Below are positions 7,600 through 13,134 of a stretch of 13,134 nt of DNA, piece by piece. The stretch comes from JAKQIM01 sp964633225. Lineage in GTDB: Bacteria; Chloroflexota; Anaerolineae; Anaerolineales; UBA4823. The DNA lies in the NCBI GenBank assembly GCA_964633225.1, contig CAZWFQ010000084.1, positions 1 through 13,134 on the forward strand. The letters run 5' to 3'. Position numbers and translations under genes: made by a program. The notes beneath the pieces are model-generated. The model worked only from the letters and a program-made list of their open reading frames with translations. It was not told the DNA's origin and did no database searches. Each line of letters begins with the position of its first letter. Position 1 is the first letter of the stretch.

Positions 7600-7989
7600 A
7601 TGTTAAAGAGTGTCAATGAGATCACCGGAAGTATTATTGGGGCTGCAATCGAAGTACATCGCTCATTAGGGCCCGGACTGCTTGAGTCGGCCTACGAGGA
7701 ATGCCTTTGTCACGAATTTAGTCTGCAAGGCATGTCTTTCAAACGCCAGGTAAATCTTCCCATTACCTACAAAGGTATTACCCTTGATTGTGGGTACCGC
7801 CTTGACCTGCTCGTTCAAGATCAGGTTGTGGTAGAGATCAAAGCCGTTGAGACCCTGCTGCCCATCCATGATGCGCAGCTATTATCCTATCTCCGTCTTG
7901 GAGGTTGGCAGGTTGGCCTGCTGATTAATTTCCACGTTCCCATCCTCAAAGACGGCGTCCGACGCCTGGTATACAATCTGAAAGAATGA
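7600..7989 (+). CDS. GxxExxY protein, PD-(D/E)XK nuclease-like family
   Basis: A 129-residue member of the GxxExxY family, placed by profile methods in the PD-(D/E)XK nuclease superfamily; the biological role is not established. The eponymous motif is GLLESAY (about residues 26-32) in the usual context AAIEVHRSLGPGLLESAYEECLCHE. A nuclease-like core follows: YRLDLLV with the Asp, then VVVEIKAVE with the E-x-K pair. The C-terminal AQLLSYLRLGGWQVGLLINF is also characteristic. The ATG at 7600 is chosen because the conserved fold begins just after it; upstream codons in the same frame only translate the repeat. The gene is AT-richer and less C-biased at third positions than E1 and E2. It sits between two perfect 18 bp inverted repeats and splits the dehydrogenase operon, which suggests acquisition as a small cassette. 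No Shine-Dalgarno sequence stands out. Confidence 0.93.
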   Translation: MLKSVNEITGSIIGAAIEVHRSLGPGLLESAYEECLCHEFSLQGMSFKRQVNLPITYKGITLDCGYRLDLLVQDQVVVEIKAVETLLPIHDAQLLSYLRLGGWQVGLLINFHVPILKDGVRRLVYNLKE

Positions 7990-8019
7990 TCAGATTACTT
8001 GCTTTTCTCCGCGATCTCT

Positions 8020-8054
8020 CGGCTAAACTTCAGCCGCCGGCTGAAGTTTAGCCG
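8020..8054. repeat. 35 bp near-perfect palindrome
   Basis: A 17-base arm, CGGCTAAACTTCAGCCG (8020-8036), is followed by one base and its exact reverse complement (8038-8054). It abuts the right 18 bp repeat at 8055. No T run follows, so it is not a typical intrinsic terminator. It looks like a small palindromic element inserted into a longer TCTCTGCG-type repeat: removing it joins GCGATCTCT to CTGCGTCTCTGCGG. In RNA it would form a strong hairpin between the cassette gene and E2. Confidence 0.9.
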
Positions 8055-8072
8055 CTGCGTCTCTGCGGTGAA
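8055..8072. repeat. Right 18 bp inverted repeat of the GxxExxY cassette
   Basis: CTGCGTCTCTGCGGTGAA is the exact reverse complement of 7569-7586. The two copies enclose 468 bp containing the GxxExxY gene and the palindrome. It lies 31 bp before the E2 start codon. Confidence 0.9.
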
Positions 8073-8090
8073 TGAACCATAATTGAGAAT

Positions 8091-8096
8091 AAGGAG
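8091..8096 (+). promoter_or_regulatory. Ribosome binding site deciding the E2 start at 8104
   Basis: AAGGAG lies 7 bases before the ATG at 8104. An upstream in-frame TTG at 8083 would place this site inside the gene, so 8104 is the start; the lipoyl domain begins directly after it. Confidence 0.8.
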
Positions 8097-8103
8097 TACA
8101 GCG

Positions 8104-9432
8104 ATGGCAGTACAAATCACAATGCCCGCCCTCGGCGAAGCCGTGACCGAGGCCACCGTCACCAAATGGCTCAAGGCGGTTGGCGATCCGGTCTCGGAAC
8201 ACGAAGCCCTGTTGGAAGTCAACACCGACAAGGTTGATTCTGAAATCCCCAGCCCGGTTACGGGCGTGCTGCTGGCGGCCCTGGTCCAGCCGGAGGAAGT
8301 GGTCAAGGTGGGCGCCCTGCTCGGCTGGGTGGGCCAGCCCGGCGAGGCCATTCCTGGGCAGGATGCGCCCCCGGCTATTCCCCAAGCTGCGGCGGGCTCC
8401 CGCGCCACGGCCCCATCCCCCAACGCCGTCCCCGCGCCCGCCCCAAGCGCTGCGCCAGGTGAGCTGCCATCTCCCCCGGCCCGGACATCCTTGGAAGATT
8501 CTGCCTCCCGCGACCTGGGCTTTCTTTCCCCCGTTGTCCGGCGGATGGCTGCCGAACAGAAGGTGGATCTGCGCCAGGTGCATGGCACCGGCCTGGGCGG
8601 ACGCATCACCAAGCAAGATCTGGTTGCCTTCATCGAAAATCGCCCGCCTGCCCCATCTGCGGCCCCGCTGGCGAGCCAGCCCGCTGCACCTGCCCCGGCG
8701 GCTGTACCTGTCCCAGCGCCCGCCCCTTTCGACGCATCCCTTTCCACCCTCGTCCCCATGACCTCGGTGCGCCGTGCCATTGCCGACCACATGGTAATGA
8801 GCAAGCACACATCGCCGCATGTCACCACCGTCATGGAAGCCGATATGAGCCGTGTGGTGGCCCACCGCGCCGCCAATAAAGATGCCTTCGCCCGCGACGG
8901 CGTCAACCTGACATACACAGCCTACTTTATCGCTGCCATTGTCGCCGGCATCAAAGCCTACCCTGCCGTCAACTCTTCCTGGAGCGAGGCCGGCATCCTG
9001 ATCCACAAGCAGATCAACATTGGCATGGCTACCTCGCTCGGCGAAGATGGTCTCATCGTCCCGGTCATCAAGAACGCCGATGGGCTCTCCCTGCTCGGCC
9101 TGGCCCGCAGCATCAACGACCTGGCCAATCGCGCCCGCACCCGCAAGCTCCAACCCGGCGAGGTCAAGGGCGGCACCTTCTCCATCACCAACCACGGCAT
9201 CTCGGGCTCTCTCTTCGCCACCCCCGTCATCAACCAGCCCCAATGCGGCATTTTGGGGGTGGGCGCGCTGCAAAAACGCCCGGTCGTCATCAGCGACCCG
9301 GCCCTGGGCGATGTCATCGCCATCCGCCCCATGCTGTACCTCTCATTCACCTTCGACCACCGCATCCTCGACGGCGCCACCGCCGACTGGTTCCTGGCAA
9401 AGGTGGTAGAATACCTGCAAAACTATGCCTGA
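8104..9432 (+). CDS. Dihydrolipoamide acyltransferase (E2) of a 2-oxoacid dehydrogenase complex
   Basis: A 442-residue E2, the core-forming subunit that carries the acyl group on a lipoyl arm and transfers it to CoA. One lipoyl domain (about residues 2-80) has the lipoylation site at Lys43 in NTDKVDSEIPSP. A Pro/Ala-rich linker follows. The peripheral E3/E1-binding domain is at about 140-179 (SPVVRRMAAEQKVDL ... GTGLGGRITKQDL). A second Pro/Ala linker precedes the catalytic acyltransferase domain (219-442), with catalytic His419 and Asp423 in FTFDHRILDGATAD. Length and domain order are normal for single-lipoyl E2 proteins. It is separated from E1 by the GxxExxY cassette and lies 13 bp before E3. 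Which acyl group it carries cannot be read from sequence. Confidence 0.96.
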   Translation: MAVQITMPALGEAVTEATVTKWLKAVGDPVSEHEALLEVNTDKVDSEIPSPVTGVLLAALVQPEEVVKVGALLGWVGQPGEAIPGQDAPPAIPQAAAGSRATAPSPNAVPAPAPSAAPGELPSPPARTSLEDSASRDLGFLSPVVRRMAAEQKVDLRQVHGTGLGGRITKQDLVAFIENRPPAPSAAPLASQPAAPAPAAVPVPAPAPFDASLSTLVPMTSVRRAIADHMVMSKHTSPHVTTVMEADMSRVVAHRAANKDAFARDGVNLTYTAYFIAAIVAGIKAYPAVNSSWSEAGILIHKQINIGMATSLGEDGLIVPVIKNADGLSLLGLARSINDLANRARTRKLQPGEVKGGTFSITNHGISGSLFATPVINQPQCGILGVGALQKRPVVISDPALGDVIAIRPMLYLSFTFDHRILDGATADWFLAKVVEYLQNYA

Positions 9433-9433
9433 C

Positions 9434-9440
9434 AAAGGAG
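9434..9440 (+). promoter_or_regulatory. Ribosome binding site deciding the E3 start at 9446
   Basis: AAAGGAG lies 5 bases before the ATG at 9446, directly after the E2 stop. The in-frame ATG at 9425 overlaps E2 and would put this site inside the gene, so 9446 is preferred. Confidence 0.8.
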
Positions 9441-9445
9441 AATCC

Positions 9446-10843
9446 ATGAGCAATTACGATGTCATCGTCATCGGCGCCGGCCCTGCCGGCTATGTTTGCG
9501 CCATCCGCGCTTCCCAATTGGGCCAAAAAGTGGCTATTGTAGATAAGCAGTGGCTGGGTGGGGTCTGCCTGAACGTGGGCTGTGTGCCCTCCAAATCGCT
9601 GCTCAAGAATGCCGAGGTGGCCCACACCTTGCGCGAGCGCGGCAAAGATTTCGGCTTCTCATTTGAGAACCTCAAGCTGGATTACGGCTCGGCTGTCAAG
9701 CGCAGCCGCCAGGTTTCAGACCGCCTGACCAAGGGCGTGGGCTTCTTGATGCGCAAGAACAACATCGACGTGCACATGGGCGCAGCCAGGCTGACTGCAC
9801 CCGATAAAGTGGCTGTGACCGACAAAGATGGCGAGGTAACCGAACTGCAAGCCAAGAACATCGTCGTCGCCACGGGTGCGCGCACCAGCATCCCCCGCGG
9901 TTGGAGTGTGGACGGGGAGAAAGTGCTCACCTATCTCGAGGCCATCCTGCAAGAAAAGCAGCCCGCCTCCGTCATCGTCATTGGCTCCGGCGCCATCGGC
10001 GTCGAATTCTCCACCGTCTGGAATTCTTATGGCGTAGATGTGACCATCGTTGAAATGCTGCCCCACCTGGTGCCGCTGGAAGACGAGGAAGTCAGCATTG
10101 AGCTAGAGAAAGCCTTCAAGAAACGCAGCATCAAAGCCCTCACCAACCACCGCGTCGAATCCATCGAGACCACCGAGGCCGGCGTCAAGGTCAAGGTATC
10201 GAGCGAAGGGGTCGAAAAAGTCATCGAGGCCGAGCAGGCCCTGGTGGCAATCGGTTTTTCGCCCAACAGCCGCGACCTGGGCCTGGAAGAGGTAGGCGTG
10301 AAGATCAGCGAACGCGGCTTCCTCGAGATCGATGAGCGCATGGCCACCAACGTGCCCGGCATTTGGGCCATTGGCGATGTCACCGGCAAGCTCATGCTGG
10401 CTCACTCTGGCTCTGCCCAGGGCATTGTCTGCGCCGAGCACATCGGCGGGGTTGAGACCGTGGCCCTGGATTACGCCATGATGCCTCACTGCACCTACTG
10501 CCAGCCGCAGATCGCCTCCTTTGGCCTCACCGAGGCCCAGGCCAAAGAACGCGGCTACGAGGTCAAGGTGGGGCGCTTCAACTTTCAGGCCAACGGCAAG
10601 GCCCTCGGCCTGGGCGATTACGCCGGCTGGGCCAAGATCGTCACCGACGCCAGGTACGGCGAGATCCTCGGCGCTCATCTCATCGGCCCTGAGGTCACCG
10701 AGCTGCTGCCCGAGCTGACCCTGGCCCAGATGATGGAGCTGACCGTCACAGAGATCGCCCGCAACGTGCACGCCCACCCCACCCTGAGCGAGGTACTGAT
10801 GGAAGCCGCTCACAGTGCTTCAGGGCACGCCATTCACAGCTAG
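9446..10843 (+). CDS. lpdA: Dihydrolipoyl dehydrogenase (E3)
   Basis: A 465-residue flavoprotein that reoxidises dihydrolipoyl-E2 and passes electrons through a disulfide and FAD to NAD+. All hallmarks are visible. The FAD-binding GAGPAG is at residues 10-15. The redox-active CLNVGC disulfide is Cys41-Cys46. The NAD-binding GSGAIG (180-185) is followed by an acidic residue at the end of the next strand (TIVEM), favouring NAD over NADP. The second FAD motif AIGD is at 308-311. The C-terminal HAHPTLSE holds the catalytic His444 and Glu449 contributed across the dimer. Length is normal. It is the last gene of the E1-E2-E3 operon and is followed within 7 bp by an intrinsic terminator. The same enzyme could also serve other lipoyl complexes. 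Confidence 0.97.
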   Translation: MSNYDVIVIGAGPAGYVCAIRASQLGQKVAIVDKQWLGGVCLNVGCVPSKSLLKNAEVAHTLRERGKDFGFSFENLKLDYGSAVKRSRQVSDRLTKGVGFLMRKNNIDVHMGAARLTAPDKVAVTDKDGEVTELQAKNIVVATGARTSIPRGWSVDGEKVLTYLEAILQEKQPASVIVIGSGAIGVEFSTVWNSYGVDVTIVEMLPHLVPLEDEEVSIELEKAFKKRSIKALTNHRVESIETTEAGVKVKVSSEGVEKVIEAEQALVAIGFSPNSRDLGLEEVGVKISERGFLEIDERMATNVPGIWAIGDVTGKLMLAHSGSAQGIVCAEHIGGVETVALDYAMMPHCTYCQPQIASFGLTEAQAKERGYEVKVGRFNFQANGKALGLGDYAGWAKIVTDARYGEILGAHLIGPEVTELLPELTLAQMMELTVTEIARNVHAHPTLSEVLMEAAHSASGHAIHS

Positions 10844-10849
10844 CATTCT

Positions 10850-10888
10850 GGCTGGGAGGATAAAGAACATCCTCCCAGCCTTTTTTTT
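10850..10888 (+). terminator. Strong Rho-independent terminator after the E3 gene
   Basis: A perfect 12 bp stem (GGCTGGGAGGAT, 10850-10861, with ATCCTCCCAGCC, 10869-10880) encloses a 7-base loop. It is followed directly by eight T (10881-10888). It starts 7 bp after the E3 stop and closes the dehydrogenase operon. Confidence 0.97.
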
Positions 10889-11014
10889 GAGGAAGCAACC
10901 AGCCATACACCCCCCCACCTTAATCACCTTTGTCTGGTTGCCGCAGGCGCTTACAGATCCCCGGTCAGCCTATGCCTCACCGGCAGCATTCCACCCAACA
11001 CCCGGATATCAATC
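10889..11014. other. Intergenic region, presumed promoter region of the patatin gene
   Basis: This 126 bp stretch lies between the terminator and the next gene, so the promoter of that gene should be here. I see only a weak candidate (TTGTCT at 10930, TACAGA at 10952, 16 bp apart) that I would not call. No clear Shine-Dalgarno sequence precedes the ATG at 11015. Confidence 0.5.
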
Positions 11015-13134
11015 ATGAACACCAAGCCGACCCCTCCCCCCGTTATCAGCAGGCTCAATTCATCCGTGATCCAGGCCGTCTCATCTGCCATGCGAGAAAA
11101 ATTGCTGGCGGCTGGCGAAGTGGTATTCCGCCAGGGTGACCCCGGCAATACCTTCTATGTAGTCAGGTCCGGAAGGCTTGGGCTTTACCAACGCCAGGCC
11201 GATGGACAGGAGACCCTGGCAGAGGCTTTGGGCCCGGGGGCATGCACCGGCGAGACATCCCTGCTCATCAGCCAGCCGCGCCCTGCTACCCTGGTTGCCG
11301 AACAAGACAGCCAGGTCCTATGCCTGTCCAAGGCAGAATTTGACCGCCTGGCAGAAGACAACCCGCCCTTGTTCAGCGAACTGACCACCGCCCTGCTGCC
11401 TGGTTTTCAAGAAACGATTGCCACCCAGGCCCTCACCCGTCTCTTCGGCGCGCTGGCCCAGGACACCCTGCAAAACCTGTATGATAAGCTGGAATGGCGC
11501 CGCCTCGACTGCGGGCAGGTCCTCTGCCGCCAGGGGGAACCTGGCAATGAGATGTATATCGTCGTCCAGGGCCGCCTGCGCTTCTCGGTGGAAGAGTCGG
11601 GCAGCCAGCGCGACTTGGGAGAGGTGGGCGCTGGCGAAAGCATTGGCGAATTTGCCCTGCTGACCGAAAGCGGCTCGCCCGAAAGCACTCGCAGCGCCAC
11701 CGTCTACGCCACCCGCCTGACGGATGTGATCGTCATCGCGCGCACCATCTTCGAAAATCTGCTCTGCCAATCACCCCAGGCTGTGCTCAAGCTCGCCCAC
11801 CAGATCATCCAGCGTGAGCTGTCCATCTCCAAATCATCCCCCCCCCAGGCCAGCAGCCAGGTGGTTGCTGTGCTCCCCGCCCAAGTGGGTCAAAACCTGG
11901 CAGGGTTTACCCAGCAGTTAGCAGATACCCTTAACAGCATGGGGTCTACCCTTTTATTGGACCCTGAGCGTTTTGAAGATCGCTACGGAAAGCCCGGCGC
12001 GGCCCAGATTCCCCTGGACCATCCCACCGGCCTGCTGGTCAACATCTGGATGGATGAGCACGTGCGCCAGCATCAATTCACCATCTATGATACCGGGCAG
12101 GCCCTGGAAGCCTCAGGGCATTTATCTCCTTGGGCCCAGCGCTGTATCGAAAACGCCGATGTCATCTTATTGGTCGGTGAAGGCAGTGACAGGCCCGATA
12201 CTGCGCCGCTGGAAAAAGCGCTGGTCTCTGCCCAGACGCGCGCCCGCCTGGAATTGGTTTTGCTCCATCCGGCCAACTGCGCCGCGCCATCTGGCACAGC
12301 CGCCTGGCTGGAATCTTACCGCTCAGATGATTTTCCGATTGCCGCCCACCACCAGGTTCGCCTGGGCAACCCGGCCGATTTTCGCCGCCTGTGTCGCCGG
12401 GTAGGCGGGCGCCCGGTGGGATTGGCGCTCAGCGGCGGCGGGGCACGCGGGTATGCCCACATCGGCGCGATCCGGGCTTTGGAAGAGGCCAATATCGAAG
12501 TCGATTGGGTCGGCGGCGCCAGCATGGGTTCCATCATTGCCGCGGGCCTGGCCCTGGATTGGGACGCCGAGCGCTTGCGCCAACTGGCAGCCGAATTTTC
12601 TGACCCCAAAAAGCTGCTCGATTACACCTTCCCTTATGCTTCCATCACCGCTACCCGGCGCATCACGGCCCTGCTGCAGAAAATATGCGGCGATACCCGT
12701 ATCGAAGATACCTGGCGGCCTTATTTCTGCGTTTCGTCAAATCTCACCCGCGGCCTGGAACAACTCCACACCCGCGGCTTGCTGTGGAAAGCCGTGCGCG
12801 CCAGCATGGCCTTCCCGGCGGTTTTCGCACCCGTCTTGGAGGATGGCTGTGTGTTAATTGACGGCGGAGCCGCCAACAACCTGCCCATCGACCGGCTGCG
12901 CGAGCTCTGCCCTGGCGGCACGGTCATCGGCATTGACCTGGTAACCGGCAGCCCAATCAACGGCGAATACCATTTTGGGCCATCCCTCTCGGGCTGGCAG
13001 GCCCTTGGAGCACGTCTGAATCCGTTCTCCAAAAAGGTCAAAGCGCCCAGCCTGATTGATATCGTAGCCGGGATCGTGTACAGCAATATCCGCTACCGGC
13101 TGAATGAGACCTGGCGCTGCGCCGACCTGCTGGT
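11015..13134 (+). CDS. NTE-like patatin phospholipase with two cyclic-nucleotide-binding domains (3' end open)
   Basis: The first 706 residues of a lysophospholipase/phospholipase of the patatin group; the frame is open at the window end. Two cyclic-nucleotide-binding domains come first (about 28-118 and 145-255). Their phosphate-binding cassettes are GETSLLISQPRPAT and GEFALLTE ... STRSAT, each keeping the Glu and Arg that contact cAMP/cGMP. A middle region (about 280-455) of mixed alpha/beta character contains CIENADVILLVGEG. The patatin domain begins near 467: oxyanion SGGGARG (473-479), nucleophile Ser503 in GGASMGS (GXSXG), and Asp616 in LIDGGAANNLP. This order matches neuropathy-target-esterase-like proteins. 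No transmembrane segment is seen in the visible part. Nucleotide control of lipid hydrolysis is inferred from the domains. The ATG at 11015 is the only good start in frame. Its own transcription unit, after the terminator. Confidence 0.93.
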   Translation, partial: MNTKPTPPPVISRLNSSVIQAVSSAMREKLLAAGEVVFRQGDPGNTFYVVRSGRLGLYQRQADGQETLAEALGPGACTGETSLLISQPRPATLVAEQDSQVLCLSKAEFDRLAEDNPPLFSELTTALLPGFQETIATQALTRLFGALAQDTLQNLYDKLEWRRLDCGQVLCRQGEPGNEMYIVVQGRLRFSVEESGSQRDLGEVGAGESIGEFALLTESGSPESTRSATVYATRLTDVIVIARTIFENLLCQSPQAVLKLAHQIIQRELSISKSSPPQASSQVVAVLPAQVGQNLAGFTQQLADTLNSMGSTLLLDPERFEDRYGKPGAAQIPLDHPTGLLVNIWMDEHVRQHQFTIYDTGQALEASGHLSPWAQRCIENADVILLVGEGSDRPDTAPLEKALVSAQTRARLELVLLHPANCAAPSGTAAWLESYRSDDFPIAAHHQVRLGNPADFRRLCRRVGGRPVGLALSGGGARGYAHIGAIRALEEANIEVDWVGGASMGSIIAAGLALDWDAERLRQLAAEFSDPKKLLDYTFPYASITATRRITALLQKICGDTRIEDTWRPYFCVSSNLTRGLEQLHTRGLLWKAVRASMAFPAVFAPVLEDGCVLIDGGAANNLPIDRLRELCPGGTVIGIDLVTGSPINGEYHFGPSLSGWQALGARLNPFSKKVKAPSLIDIVAGIVYSNIRYRLNETWRCADLL

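Noticed and set aside
8020..8054. Palindrome as an intrinsic terminator for the GxxExxY gene
   Set aside because: No T run follows on either strand side that would support classical Rho-independent termination, and the operon appears to continue into E2.
7569..8072. CRISPR array or IS element with transposase
   Set aside because: Only two inverted copies of the repeat exist, not direct spaced copies. The enclosed gene is GxxExxY, with no DDE, HUH or serine recombinase motif.
8023..9273. 416-codon open frame on the - strand opposite E2, and similar long - strand frames at 6482-7528, 3895-4806 and 10103-10813
   Set aside because: They lie antisense to genes with intact motifs. Their translations are rich in Gly, Ala, His and Arg without a recognisable domain, as expected from high GC with C-rich third positions.
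10930..10957. Possible promoter TTGTCT / TACAGA before the patatin gene
   Set aside because: Both boxes match the sigma70 consensus poorly, and nothing else supports the call.
10815..11018. Short + strand frames between the terminator and the patatin gene
   Set aside because: They overlap the end of E3, the terminator hairpin or the start of the patatin gene, and show no protein-like pattern.

Overview
The window is a 13.1 kb piece of high-GC bacterial DNA. All supported genes lie on the + strand, and no rRNA, tRNA or CRISPR array is visible. Two runs of exactly 100 N (2371-2470 and 4854-4953) look like conventional scaffold joins of unknown size, so this is probably a draft or metagenome-assembled genome. 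C-rich third codon positions, a lipoprotein ending its signal in LAC followed by a long Pro/Thr linker, an L,D-transpeptidase with SH3-like modules, and a fused alpha/beta 2-oxoacid dehydrogenase E1 would fit Chloroflexota, perhaps Anaerolineae. That placement is inference from gene style, not a demonstrated match.

Region 1 (1-2370) is a run of small, partly overlapping genes: a class I SAM methyltransferase, a Nudix hydrolase with a perfect Nudix box, a small four-cysteine zinc-ribbon-like protein, and a YoaP-type GNAT acetyltransferase cut by the first gap. Between the Nudix and zinc-ribbon genes lies a 143 bp spacer with competing GTAGG/CCTAC hairpins. Region 2 (2471-4853) codes for envelope proteins: an L,D-transpeptidase missing its N-terminus and a secreted S41-family lipoprotein protease missing its C-terminus. 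The S41 protein keeps the serine but has Asn at the usual catalytic lysine position. After the second gap comes a 58-residue tail resembling a c-type cytochrome.

Region 3 (5150-10888) is a complete 2-oxoacid dehydrogenase operon: fused E1 alpha/beta, E2 with one lipoyl domain, and E3. It ends in a strong intrinsic terminator. E1 and E3 make and recycle the acyl-lipoyl chemistry carried on E2, giving acyl-CoA, CO2 and NADH. The substrate (pyruvate or a branched-chain keto acid) cannot be fixed from sequence. The operon is interrupted between E1 and E2 by a small GxxExxY-family gene (PD-(D/E)XK nuclease-like fold) lying between perfect 18 bp inverted repeats. A 35 bp near-perfect palindrome sits against the inner edge of the right repeat. 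This compact unit looks like a mobile or formerly mobile cassette and is the most interesting item in the window.

Region 4 (11015-13134) is a long gene, open at the window end. It encodes two cyclic-nucleotide-binding domains, an intermediate region and a patatin-type Ser-Asp phospholipase domain (NTE-like architecture), and it lies beyond the terminator as a separate transcription unit.
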